From assembly GCF_037975245.1 (NCBI RefSeq), contig NC_092570.1, forward strand, positions 7,999,001 through 8,063,000: a stretch of 64,000 nt of DNA, given 5' to 3'. Shown here piece after piece: positions 37,953 through 50,327 of the stretch; position 1 is the stretch's first letter, and each line of letters starts with the position of its first letter. The notes below the pieces were generated by a model. The model saw nothing but the letters and a program-made list of their open reading frames with translations, ran no database searches and had not been told where the DNA came from. Source of the stretch: Apostichopus japonicus. Lineage: Eukaryota; Echinodermata; Holothuroidea; Aspidochirotida; Stichopodidae. The position numbers and the translations under genes are program-made.

Positions 37953-40758
37953 TTTAGTTGTTGTGATCTAACAGCATCAACTAGATCACGATATACAGTA
38001 GATGAAGATGGTGGAAAAGTAGAGAGAAGAGAGCAAAGACAAAAGGATGAATTATTTAAAGAAAGGAGGAGAGAAAATTAAACATTCAAAATAATCTGCC
38101 GGGAGCATTTACAGATAGAGTGTTTACAGCATTATCATTTTCTCCATCTGTCAGTAGTCTATATTTAATGTCCAATAATTGTTATAGAGTCTCTGTTTTT
38201 TTTTGTTTTTTCCAGAAATGAACTCAAGGGTGTTGATAGCCCCATGGGAGTTTAATAACAAAGTTACATTTCTTATAACCAAGGCAGTCTATGAAAGAAA
38301 ATTAACTATATATATGTATTTAGCCTCATTTTTGGAATGAGATTTGAAATTATAAACCCAGTGTACTATATAACACCATTATGTACATATCCAGATGTTC
38401 AAATCTTGCTAGTTTAGCCTCAAATTTTTCAAGGCAGCTGTGACATTTGAGAGCGCAACACAAAGAGAATTCGCATCTCTTTTCATTATCGTCGCGATCT
38501 GACATTTAACTGGCAGTTACGGGCCGATCGAGACAGAAAACACTGTTAGTTTCAAGACTTGTAGAAAATATTAAACATTAACACACAATCAAGCTTTAAA
38601 TCGGGTGACAATTTTATAATCAGTGGGTTAGGATTGGCAACCGATGTAAACCTACATTTGGTAAATAGGTGTTTGTTGTTTATTGAAAGTGGTTCACAGA
38701 TCTATACATAATTTAAGTCTAAATATAATAACTGACAAGCGACGATGACCGACTGATATTTAAATTTACAGTCTGCAAACATTCTCACAAATAGCTACTG
38801 AATCGATGGTTTAAGAAACAAGCCAAAAAAAAAACAAAAAAAATTAATTCAAAAGATTTACTGCACTCCTCGCTTACCTGTCTCCTCACAACCTTAGCAC
38901 CACGTTCTACCCTGCCTAGTATGTCCTGGTAACCATTTAATACTGTGCGCCCTCTATGACCAATTCCCCGATCATTGTTTAGCTACATTTATCTTTGATA
39001 TGTTATAGTACAAGATTAAAGAAAATTTGAGGGCTAGTTAAGTTTCTTGATCTAAATCTTAATCTTTGAAAGGCTCCTTTAAAGCCAAATTTTGAGGATA
39101 CCGTCACCTACCTCCTCAGTGCAGGCTAAATATTAATGTTAATCCATTGTCTGATAAATTCTAATATCTCAACCAGAACATGTTCTGTTAACAACAGGAC
39201 AACTGAATAAGACAATCCAGAGCATTTGCTCTGAAAATTTGTGATATGTATTATAAAAAATGTTATTCGGAGTACTTAGCATGTTTTATCATTGACTTTG
39301 TTTTGCCTCTGAGGAAGTGTAAACTGACCTAATGGTCTCTCTGCAGTAGACTAAGTGGTCCAGGCACTTTAACTGATGAACCTCAGATGTTTAAAGGTTA
39401 ATGTCTCATAAAAAATAAATATATTTATGAAACTATGACCCGGATCTTGTAATGGGTCTGCAACATATCAAAATTAATTCTGTGCTTAAATAAAAGTCAT
39501 TCTAAGTTCCTTTAAAGTAGCATTCAAGGTTTTTTTTCAGCTTTTAAAATTGTACTTAGAAACATTCACAGCTTTGACAGTGTCAGACTAAAACATATTG
39601 TTAGCTCCTTTAACAGTAGCATGCAAGTTTTCATTAAGCTGCAATAATCACACAAAGAATGTAAAACTAAGAATATCGTGTGGAGTCAAAGCCAACGGTT
39701 TATAACAAGTTTGTGGATTTGAAGAAATTGGGAGCAAGATATTTCTCTGAAATGTTTTCATTTTATTAGTTTGAAATAAGAAAGAGGAAGGAAATACTGA
39801 CTTCTTTGAGAAGTAGGATTGATCGTTGTTCATGTATTTTAAATTTGTCTGGATCCACAGATTTTGCTCTAGATTTTCAAATTAGGTAGAAAGATTGACA
39901 GGTCACCCAAAAAATTGATTTTCATGCCACAGAGGATAAGATGCACATTTTCAAGTCCTCCAGGCATGAAGGCTTTAATCCACAAGGCTGGATGAAAACT
40001 GAAAGAATCCAGATACATCAAAATTAGATTTGTTGTAAAAGTTAACCTGACATTTCTTTCAGAACTGTCACGTTGGTTTGTAAGATAGCAAAAAAAAAAA
40101 AAAATGTAGCTGGGCAATATTAAGGTATATGGTACTATTTTTGAACAGTTCTAAATATGAAGGTAGTGAAAATTTATAATGAACTTCCCCTTTGTTTAAT
40201 AGTGAAATAGCGCCATCTATATGTTATCAGTCCTTAATTTGACATCAAATATTAAAGGAGAAGAATGGCCTTTGTATGTGTACATAGATGTCAGCATCCA
40301 GAGTGCTCATTAATAATACTTGACTATCACAATCAAGATTTTCACTGAAAATTTCTGAAATTATTATTATTATTTTTTAGGAAAGGAACTTTGAATCTTT
40401 TTTAGTTGTTCAACTTGTTTGCTATCTTCAGCTCACTTTTTGAATATTCTAGAATTTGACATTAATATTTTTATCATTTAAGTTTGAACTGTTCATCCAG
40501 GTATTAGGCTCAAGAAATGTGTGATTTACTTGCGATTGGTTTAAAAAGCAATTCAAATCAGTATTTGCCTGGAGGTTCTCACCAATCAGATTTACTGGCA
40601 GAAACCTGAGACGTCGTTAAATTTTATAGATGATTTAATTTAATATCTATCAAAGCCAGGTAAAAGTGATATGAGAAGGTCAACAAAATACTTGTTCAAT
40701 TGAGCTTGTATGTCCATTAGTTCACCTTTCTGGTTATCAGATTTGAACGTTAAACCGC
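37953..40758. other. dlg1: dlg intron interior with one clear repeat copy
   Basis: A dispersed-repeat copy lies at 38857-38960, running from TTTACTGCACTCCTCGCTTA to GCGCCCTCTATGAC. The rest is AT-rich without recognised exons. Confidence 0.6.
38857..38960 (+). repeat. Dispersed-repeat copy
   Basis: Nearly the same as 36292-36398: CTCGCTTACCTGTCTCCTCA, CAACCTTAGCACCACGTTCT, GTCCTGGTAACCATTTAATA, CTGTGCGCCCTCTATGA. Confidence 0.9.
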
Positions 40759-40826
40759 CGACCTTTAATATATACGTGACCTTTTATATATACGCGACAT
40801 TTTATATATACGCGACCTTTTTTATA
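40759..40826. repeat. 18-bp tandem repeat, about 3.7 copies
   Basis: The unit CGACCTTTTATATATACG contains a TATATA core and a CG dinucleotide at each junction. The last unit is degenerate. Confidence 0.93.
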
Positions 40827-41280
40827 TACTACTTCAGCTTTGAACCTATTTGAACTAGGTTTGTAAGGTGGAGGGCAAAGACCAGAAATAAAGAAGATAA
40901 ATGAACAATTCTAAATGTTAAAATATAAAATAGATAGGGAAGTATAGTATGTGTATCAGGAGAGAGCTCCATTGTAGCCGTATATTAAGTTCTGCCTCTT
41001 GTTTTTTTTCCTCAATATTCCTGTGCAGACCCTTCCCTTTCTCAAGTCACATCCTTGTTTGTTTTTCTTTCTCTTCTCATAACCATCGCTTTCCTGGTCC
41101 GTGTCTAATAATGTTATTCAGCTCTCTTGGCGGTTCTCAACAGGATAGTTCCTGTGAATTGTGACACTTTCCTTTTTTCTTCTTCTTCATTTTCTTTATT
41201 TTATTTTATTTTAGTGAGCTGTGTTGGGCAAGTTGATAGCACAAATCTATTCCCTTTTTTTTACTTTGACATTATTACAG

Positions 41281-41429
41281 ATATCCAGGAATTTTATGAG
41301 CTGACTTTGATGGATGGTTCCAAGAGCATCACGCAGAAGACTTTGGAAACTTTGGAGGTTGCGAGTCGTTGGGAGGAGAGGAACTATTCAAACGAACATC
41401 AGCAGCAGCAGCCTCCGCCTCAGGATGAA
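41281..41429 (+). CDS. dlg1: dlg exon: second half of L27 and linker
   Basis: This internal coding exon continues the DLG scaffold protein. A good polypyrimidine tract and acceptor (GACATTATTACAG) precede it. Its first two bases complete the codon begun by the exon at 5842, restoring QALL-DIQEFYELTL across the junction, which is the L27 C-terminal helix in Dlg proteins. It continues SKSITQKT, LETLEVASRWEE and a Gln/Pro-rich linker (HQQQQPPPQDE), then ends exactly between codons at a strong donor, GTAAGAC. Insect Dlg has a similar DSKSIQQKT..LQIATKWE segment followed by a Gln-rich linker, so both domain and linker agree. The 3' phase is 0, the same as the two candidate alternative first exons at 49214 and 51690. 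All three could therefore splice to one shared downstream exon. Confidence 0.95.
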
Positions 41430-44400
41430 GTAAGACAGTTTTCTTATATTTTTTTGATTTTATTTTTGATTTTCTTACTTCCGTGATTCGACCTCACTGA
41501 AATGAGAAGTTGAGATAACGCCTCACATCAAACAGAATCGTGATCCTCCCTTGAAAGGAGGTACACAGCCAAGTGGCACTGCTGCAATGAGACACTTCTA
41601 TCAGAGGCGTTTAAAATATATCAGAATGAGAAAGCGTCTTCTGCGTTTGACGAGAAGACATCTCGAGCAAAATTTGATAATTTTTAAACTTATCATTTTG
41701 AATGGACTAACATGAATTCCTTTTAATTGTGCCTTCTACAATTGACTAACTAAAACATATTCTACAGATATGCTGTGAGTTCTTTCAAAAGTTGAACATT
41801 GCTAGTTTATTAAATTCTTGTTTAGCTTTTTCTGTTTTTTCCTTTTTTGATACTCTTGAACCTTTTGTGTAGGCTATAAGGTTAATTGGTGTTAAAGCTT
41901 AATAATACATTAGACTTCAGTTCTTCTGACTTTCAGGTGTTCCTTTGTTAATAGATTTAATAATTGACTTAAAATTCCCACAATTCTCTTTGTTAGTTCA
42001 GTTCACCCTACCAGATAATTTAATGACACAACATTTATGAAAGCTTGAACAATATGAAACTGTTGTGTAAGTGTTGGATCAGTATGGATGTCTGATTTGA
42101 TGAAAATGGGAAGGATTTTGTCAATGGCATGAAAGATCTGTGGTGAGTTTACTGAAGTAAACCAACAGAATATTGAGTTCTCAAGTCGATCGGCCTCGTG
42201 GGTCGGCACATTATTAACCTAGCAAACATAACCAACCACCATGACAGCGAAAGTACTCCTGTACTTACACGTACGTTACTCATAAATCCAACCAACCTTG
42301 ATTACTGTAAGGTTCTACAGTTTACCTTCGAAATTAAATGACGCATGAATATTATCAGCATAGAACTTGGTACTAATGGTGAATAATCTGTACTTGTATT
42401 TGAAGAAACCTACTTTCACTTTCAAAATTTCCCTTGAATTATTTTGGAAATGAAATTTCCAACTTGCTGTGATGCAGCTATACAAATAAGCCATTAAAGG
42501 TTTGTAGATGTATGCTTAAGTGTTCTTAAGAACATGATCAGATTTGTGCACATGGGACATGTGCCAACTTGTTTGCATACCCACAGAAGTCATATAAACA
42601 GTTGTGCAATAGCGCCCTCTTTATGTATCATGATTTGCCTGTATCTTTGCTAAGTGTAAACATAAGACTGATTTTTTTTTTTTTAAGCAGGAAATTGCCT
42701 TTATAATTTGATGCTAGGAGAAAAATCTTTATATGAATGCTTTTAATTTAATACAATGTTCATTGGATACATATAGTCTGTGGATATTACAAAACATAAT
42801 CTAGTGAATATCACGTTTATATCACGCATACCACTGTCGAGTTTCATATTTTAAGTTGTTTAGGTACCAGCCTGTACAGATGTGCAATTTCATCTTCTAC
42901 ATTGGAAAATTCTGCAAAGCATCTTGCTATGTTTATACCAGAGACGTCATTATTCTCTGATAGTGCAAATACTAACAGATCATTAATATTAATACATAAA
43001 ACATGCCAAACATTATGTACTTTGTCTTAAACATCTGTGTTCTCAGAAATTCAATTAATACTCTGCATATTGCAATGCATAATAGATCGAAAACAAAATC
43101 GGAAAAAATGGAGTTAATTAGGTTTGACAAGATTTTAAGTAGAATTTCATAGTAGCATTTCAATTTTGAGCTATAAACATGGAGAATAATTTAGTGTTCT
43201 AATTTTTTGTACCAGCTTTGCAGCCTCTGAAATCTGTCTCTTATAAAATACTATGATTCGTATGATTCATATATATATTACTGTGTCTTCTTTAAATGAG
43301 TATAAATTGATACGCTAGGCACAAGTGTTGACCAAAGTCCTCAAACAACGAAATATGATGCTTTAAGCAATATGGATCTCTCTGTACTAAATGTCATTGA
43401 CTAAATGATTATGATTAGTAATATGTCACACCATATGCTATATTTCAAACTTAGCATACATGTGTAAGCTATATAAACGGTAAATTGGTACAGGGATCTG
43501 TGACATTTAATACGATTCCAGAGCGCACGATCGGCTATGGTTTTCTACTCCGTTAGGCTTTTGATTTGTGTTCCTCTTGTTTAAATATGAGCCCTTTTTA
43601 GTGCATTCTTCGGTAGTACTAGCATTTATCTCGCCTCTCGCCTGGTTGTCGTCGTTTCTTCTCCCACGCATCATATCTGGCATGATCTGGCGTGATAGCT
43701 TCAGACAATGCCAAACAATGTAAAAAGCATGTGATGACATGTTTGTTATTTCTTTTAGCAATCAGCCTTCACACTCGATTGTGTTCTGCTTCGCAGTCTC
43801 AAGATTTGAACTTAACATATCATGCTGCAGAATTTGTATAGAGAGTGTTGTCATGTAGCATTTTCAGGAGATATTGTAAGATGAAAACTTACTTTCTTCA
43901 GTCATTTAGGGACAAGATGTGATAAGACTTTTTTGGATGTATAGGCAGGTGTATAAAGTGACTCTTTCTGATGGAGTCTTAAATCATCAACCTTTGGCTT
44001 TGTGAACTTGTAATACCTTCGAATGACAATGATTGTTTCGGTGAGTGCTGGTGATGCCAAGTGGGTCAATGGGGTCGGGGGGGCGGGTTGGGAGAGACAA
44101 AGTTATATGATTGAAAGTTCGAGTGGATTTGAATCTTTCTGCTAACTTGTGTATTGTAAATACTGTAATATTAAATTAATCTAAATTAATCTTCATATTT
44201 CATCCTTATTTTACCCCTATTTTTATGAGTACTAAGTGATCGTCTCAAAACTAGTGACCTCTAGCTGGGGTTGTGAAACAGGTCACAGGTTCAACCTCAA
44301 TTCTAGCCATAAGGTCTCTTTGCTCTGCTCCAAATGTAGCTCACGAAAGGTTTGAATTCTAGATGTAATTCAAAGCTACTGTACCAAGGGAGGGTCAAAG

Positions 44401-44879
44401 AAAATAATTGGGAGGGGGGGGAATATGGGTAGGTTTATAGTTGAATGCTTTAAAAAGTCTATTCTATATTACCATATTTTGGCCTATCTAGTATTTTGTG
44501 CAGCTTCTGCACAGTTTAATTTTTCTAGTTTGCTAGAAGTACAGTGAAAATCTCCTTAATTTTGAGACTTCTTTTAGATTTTCTACAAAGGGCTTGATAA
44601 TGTGTCAGTATCGCGCAGTGTGACTACCGTTATATCGAAATACCTATCTTTTACAAATTTCTTTCAAGGTCAGCTTCATTATAATGAGGGCAACATGGTG
44701 ATATCTGGTGGGGGGAGGGAAGCTTTTCGATGTAACTCTAACTGAATAAAATTATTTTTCGTACACAATATCAAAGTTGGTTGTAAGGTCACCGCTGTGC
44801 TAAGAAGGCCTTCTGTGCACGTGGTACATTACCACACAGTGTGCTATTCACGCAGCTGAAGAAAGCTCTCACCTCCACC
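41430..44879. other. dlg1: dlg intron after the L27 exons
   Basis: Non-coding, beginning with the donor GTAAGACAG. A GC-rich patch lies at 44064-44095. An 84-codon minus-strand ORF at 43507-43761 has no recognisable similarity. Confidence 0.5.
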
Positions 44880-45224
44880 CTAATAGTCTCCCCGGTTGAT
44901 TTCACAGTTGGATGTCATGTTCATAAGATTCATCAGCCGTTGGTACCTCCCCTCTCTGCTGTTTGGTACAGTCCAAACATTTGCTTTTAACATCAGATAA
45001 ATCTGGCTATTTAGTGCAATAGAGAGATTTTTGTTGACCAGTGGGTAAAGATCCTGTTTTCCACATTCACGTATCCTTAAAAGAGTTAAATATCGTTCGT
45101 AAGGAGGTAAATAATCAGTGCCAGCGCATTCCACGGGCACCACCATTTTCACTCGGGTAGATGTTGTCTGAGGTCTGCCAGACATGTGAGATGTGTAGGG
45201 GATTGACTTTGCCAACCTGACCAT
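44880..45224 (-). CDS. Unidentified ORF, 114 codons, possibly coding
   Basis: I do not recognise this protein. The frame runs from ATG at 45224 (with an in-frame TAG nine bases upstream) to TAG at 44880. It is richer in G+C than its surroundings and has a balanced, protein-like composition without low-complexity bias. Segments include CAGTDYLPPYERYLTLLRI and KQDLYPLVNKNLSIALNSQI. No signal peptide, membrane segment or known motif is visible. It lies antisense within the dlg intron. It could be a small intronless gene, an exon of an antisense transcript, a fragment of a retroelement, or chance. Confidence 0.3.
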   Translation of the reverse strand: MVRLAKSIPYTSHMSGRPQTTSTRVKMVVPVECAGTDYLPPYERYLTLLRIRECGKQDLYPLVNKNLSIALNSQIYLMLKANVWTVPNSREGRYQRLMNLMNMTSNCEINRGDY

Positions 45225-48200
45225 GTTAGACTATGACAGTAATTTTTTCCAGCATGGAGATATGTCCCAGACTCACCTCTCGATAACAGCAGACCTCATC
45301 ATCTTATTGTCATTTGTGACAAGAACCTTGTATTGCAGTGACAATCTGTGGCACAGGAGGACTGAAATATGTTTCTGTGGGATTGAGATTAATTTTGAAC
45401 CCTGTCATTACAATTAATGACCCACTTTTGAACTTTGCCATTCGTAATTTACCTCGTCACACAGCTAGTGCTGCATGTAGGTTTGTTGTTGTTGTTAAAT
45501 GTCAGATTTTATAGACATTGGTATATATATGCATATGTGTATATATGTGTGTATACGCTATACACCTCCGGTCTCTTATTGTACATCTGGCCTGGACGGC
45601 AACCAACGGTTGTCTGAGCAAGGAGAGAATAATATCTTGTAATGCAACACACATGTGTCCTTGGAGCTTACTAGGATTATTATTGGATTTACAGTCTTTT
45701 TCTACTACTCCTCTTCCTTCTCCTTCCGAGATTACCAGTATGTCTTCGTCTTCATCTTCATCATCTCTGTTCATCTCGTCATCTCGTTTCTGACTGCAGG
45801 ATGTGTTACTTTTCCTTCTGTTTCGAAAGTCAACTGTAAATTCAGGTTCTTCCTTTTGTTTTCTAAGGCGTTAGTTTCTTTTCATGTGTGAGTTGCCTGT
45901 GAGTTTCATACTTTTCTGTTTCTTTCCCCCTCCTCCTAATTCCCCTATCCCTTTTCCCCCCTTCCCTACCCCTTCCCATACATGTCTGGCCATCATTCAG
46001 ATGGGCAGAAAGTGGGTTTTGGAAACATTTTTGCAAAGAAAAGTCATTCTGTGTTTTTTTTCTTTCATTCTTCTCAGTGTATAAAAATGTAGGTAGGAAA
46101 GTTCACTGATTCTAGGACTTTTGTTGCCTGGGGTTCTTGGCTATTTTTTTTTTAAATTGTGATTACCACGAAAATATCCTAATTTGGCGTAAATAGTTTT
46201 AGATGTTAATTTGAATTGCTTATAAAACAGTTGTAAGTTGTATGTGAAGATGAAACATCTTGAACCCCTTTAATAAGGTAAATTTACAGAATTACTAATA
46301 AACTGAGAATGTGGTCAAATAGATGGAAAATTGAAAAGGTAATACTTCTTGACTTTGGAAAATGACATAAAATTGAAATATGGAAATCAAAAGCCTTTTG
46401 TGGCTATCTTTGCTAGTTTTATGATATCATTTAGGACAAAGTTTGCTCTAATGTTGGGTATACTGTGCCTTAGTTCATCTTTGTACTTCTTTCATTTGTA
46501 TTAAGTTATAGATATCTTCTTCTGCACACGATAGTTTCTGTGAAGGGCTTCCAGATCTTAAACGTAGTTGAATAATTTCATGGTAGGAGAATCCTGGCCA
46601 ATGCACTCTTTCCGATATATAGTTGTCATGTTCCTTAGTTTTTCCTTAGTGCCCAAATGTACAGGGAATAATTATCTAGTATTGCATTTACAAAATGCTA
46701 TGCAAAATAGTTAAATTGCTATGTGGACAAGTGTAAAGACATATAGCCGGTTTTCTACACAGTATCCATAGTATATATTTTGTGAAGGGTAAGTTCAGGC
46801 CTTTCAAAACTGCTTAAACAATATTCAAGTACTAAATTATTCCTTAATTGGTACACACAAAGTATCCACATGTAGTACACCCACTTATTTAGTACACAAA
46901 CATGTACTTTCATATCCCTAGTACCCACACAGTACGGTTATATCATTGAAAACTGACCTACAGCATTATCCACATTCCATCTATTTGTACTACACTAATG
47001 GGTCAGCCAGTTACTTGAAAGAGAGTTGTCCATTTTATGTCTGTGACACTGTGTGCAGTTAATAACTGCCATTCTTTTTATTGCTACTGGATAATGTCTT
47101 AATGGCCATAAATCTACTTTAGTAGGTCAAATTGTTTGATCTGTCCGAAGACACAAAACCTGTCATGAAGGTATGAAACGCTTGGTCAAGTTTTATTGCT
47201 TCAGAGGACAATACTGCCAATTTGCTGGGATAGTTGTTTATTCATTTGAATAATTAGTAGAATAGGTTTTTACATGGTAGCGAGGATATCACATGGTTAT
47301 GAACATTCTGTTTGCTGCACTGGAGACACTACTGCCCCAACAATAGTCATCGACTTTGTGATATTTTCATTTTCAAAAGTAATTCACATCGGTCACGTTC
47401 TCTCAAAACACATTCACAGTCTCATCTTTACTGGATTTTTTTTTTTACTTTTGAAAAATAAAAATTGAAACTTTTCCCAGATTTATATGGTGCTTATTTT
47501 ATTTAGCATATTGATATATTACAAGTAATTCCATAAGTAATAAAGCCAAATTAAACAAATAAACCTGCTTGGTATATCACTTCTCAAAGAATTCCTTTGA
47601 TATATATCAATAACAAGAAAAGATAGATTTGATAATTAACAAAATGAAATCTACTTCCAAACACCGTAGTGTAGGGGTAGGGGATTAGAAGGGGATTTAA
47701 TCCTATTTCATGTGTCGCATACTGAACTTTTTCTAAGGTCATCCATAGAATAATAACAAGCAAATTTTTCTAAAAGAATGAAATGTTAAATTGTCTGAGT
47801 GATTGACCCTTCCATACTCTCACTAGACCTCAAGTAATAGGGAACAGAGGGGTTGGGAGAGGGGTAGAAAGAGGAAGGGAGGGGATTGGTAGGGTAATAA
47901 GTCATGTTTATCAAGTATATTTGGTGACTACACATCCGACAGTCCGATAGGTCAGTAAGGGTGGTGACGTCAATCTTCAGTTGTAAGTGATAGTACTTCT
48001 AACACTCTTTTAAAAGTGTATAACACCAACCCTAATAAAAGAAGTGAAAGCGCACTTGGTGAGCAGCTAAATGTCAAGAATCTAACAAATATCAAGATGA
48101 AAAGTAATAAACTTCTCAAGTTTCCAAAGTTGCCCGGCAACCATTCTTGTTGGACTTGCGAGGATGAGACAAACAGGATAAAATTTCGTCATTGCATGGT

Positions 48201-49051
48201 CAAAATATTTTTTTTGTCCTTGATCCATTGGCACATTTAATTCCATTCGGTAAATGAGAAGTCAGAACAAAACGTCACGCAAGTTTCTTGTTCCTGAGCT
48301 AGTTTGCTAGATAATAAAATATGATATTTCCTCTTGAATTGAACACCAAAGTAAAATAAAGCAAAAAAAAAAAAAAATTCAACAAAAAACATCTCATAGT
48401 AGCTCACTCACTTCTAGGTATATGCCATTAAAAGCACTGGTTGCATTAGTGTGAAAGGGATTTTTGTTTTTATATTTCTATCATTTTTCATTTTTTCACT
48501 TTTAAGATCAGTTTCCAAGGTCTATGTAGTATTCAAACAAAGTGTTGTGCTCATCTCCACAAATGGAGTTTTAAATCATGATATTGTTGAAAATGTCATG
48601 TTCACAACAGATGGGGGAGAATTTGTTTAATTTGTTGTCGATATCTGACTGACTGTTATATATGTATAATATATAGCACGTTATACGACAGAGGCTTTAG
48701 TGCATTCACTTAATACGAATAGACAGAGTTTGTTGGAGGACAGATGTTCGGTGGTAAATGTGTATGTATGTATGTATGTATGTATGCCTGTGTGTCTCTG
48801 TGTATACATGTACTATCTATTTCTCTGATGGTATCAGCAGTGCCTTCTCTTAAATCTGATTCCATTGAATCTAGCTAAGAAATCCTATTAAAAGATGAGG
48901 ATGAACTAAGTACAAGAAAAGTTCCCTGATCGGATCAGCAACATCTCCAAAGGAGGAGGAGGAGAAGGAGAAGGAAGGGAAGGCCGAAGCACTCTGAGAA
49001 AGGTTACATATTGAAATGGGAATCTCCTATAGGGATACTTTTGGAGGACTT
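45225..49051. other. dlg1: dlg intron between L27 and alternative first exons
   Basis: Non-coding. Contains a TTC/ATC-rich patch at 45740-45790, a C/T-rich stretch at 45925-45980, a TGACGTCA (CRE) site near 47966, an A run at 48363 and a (GTAT)n microsatellite at 48763-48787. Short ORFs have no recognisable similarity. Confidence 0.5.
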
Positions 49052-49056
49052 TATAA
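49052..49056 (+). promoter_or_regulatory. Possible TATA box for alternative first exon A
   Basis: CTTTATAAG lies about 160 bases upstream of the ATG at 49214. With initiation about 30 bases downstream it would give a leader of roughly 130 bases. This rests on motif and position only. Confidence 0.3.
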
Positions 49057-49213
49057 GTTGTTTGCTGCTACAGTACAGTAGCTATGATGCAGTCCTGATA
49101 TCGTGAGTACTGTATACAGTTAGTGAGAGGTCTGTCCTTCTTTCTGTCTGTTGGAACTTTTGAGTAGAATGGTTGAGACGTCAAGCTGACTTTGATTGGT
49201 AGGAGGGTGTAAA

Positions 49214-49345
49214 ATGATGCAAAGGCAATCGTCGACATCATCCGGGGAGCACATAGTTACGTTTGCCTCCCATACGGAGACCATGAAGGAATTGATGAAG
49301 TATGGATATTGGTCCAACTCCTTCAACAACAATGACAAAGATGAG
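49214..49345 (+). CDS. Candidate alternative first exon A of dlg
   Basis: A short coding block of 44 codons. It begins at one of two adjacent ATGs (49214 and 49217) that follow an in-frame TGA at 49193. It ends in phase 0 at a donor (GATGAG|GTAGGT). The peptide starts MMQRQSSTSSGEHIVTFASH and continues ETMKELMKYGYW, then an Asn/Asp-rich tail. It is clearly related to the exon at 51690: 13 of 21 core residues are identical, with codon changes spread over third positions, which indicates selection on protein. It lies on the dlg strand after the L27 exons and shares their exit phase, so it may start an L27-less isoform. I know of no matching vertebrate or insect DLG N-terminus. The alternatives are an internal alternative exon (GGTAG acceptor-like sequence precedes it) or a nested unrelated gene. 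Confidence 0.6.
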
Positions 49346-50107
49346 GTAGGTACAGATATGATATGCTTGATGTGTGTCTGTGTGTGTGGTTGGACAGTTA
49401 TAATTGTACTCGGCTTTAGTGTCAGTTGATATGATGCTGGTATGCCTAATTGAGTATCATCAGTGGTATAGAATCGTTCATTAATACACATTGTTAGCGA
49501 GTAGGATGTGTTCAGTATATAACATTACGGTAGTTATATGCGGTTAAGAAGTGAATCAAAGGCACTCTGCAAAGGTACATATTTTTGGGGGGGGGGCGGG
49601 GGCGGGTGGGACGGGAAGCAAAATGTATGCAGATTTCACTCACCCACAAAATCCAATGATTTACCTCCAATACACTTAAACATTTCAGTCACAAAGTCAA
49701 TTTTTTGGCCGATATGACGTATGTTTAATCAAATGGTGATCACGTCTTGATCAAATTGTCCATTACAGAGATATATATGCTGACATAGATAACTTTTGGA
49801 AATGAAGTATTATTGCTTCATCAGCAAAGAGGAGTGGGGGCTAAGAGCATCTGAGGTTGGGGAGGGATGATGGGAGAGGAGGGGCAGGTAGCCAAATCTT
49901 TTGGCTTATTCAATGGATCCTTAGTGGATACTAATTCTATGGTCAATTACAAACTGATTGGCTATCCTTGCTGGCTTTGCATGAAGTGGGAATGTTTAAT
50001 AACCTAAATCACTTAACCATGAAAAATCTAGGTATTTATTGTGATGTGTTTACTACACCTTAGCCTTTGACTCTAAAGGAGAAACAAATACAACAACCAT
50101 CATCATT
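49346..50107. other. Intronic DNA between first-exon candidates
   Basis: Non-coding. A G-rich run lies at 49587-49615. Nothing else recognised. Confidence 0.5.
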
Positions 50108-50327
50108 AGTCTTTTGTGATAGAGATACCTGTCATGAACAGGTAACCCCCTCTTTCCACCACCTCCATACCCAAGAATCATGCATTCCTCTATGTGATAG
50201 AGATAACTGTCATGAACAGGGAACCCCTCCCCCCCCCCTGCTCTCTTTACCACACCCTCCATAGCCAGGAGACTCAAACCTAAGAATCATCATTTGTCTA
50301 TGTGATAGAGATACCTGTCATGAAAAA
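50108..50327. repeat. Irregular tandem repeat, 3 copies
   Basis: TGTGATAGAGATACCTGTCA with TGAACAGGTAACCCC recurs at about 50115, 50193 and 50302, with CAAGAATCAT-type joining sequence and a C run in the second spacer. Confidence 0.9.

Noticed and set aside
44270-44310. B-box-like GGTTCAACCTC, possible tRNA-derived SINE
   Set aside because: No A box at the right distance, no cloverleaf and no tail.
49120-49491. 123-codon minus-strand ORF
   Set aside because: It is antisense to exon A, whose paralogue at 51690 supports the + strand reading.
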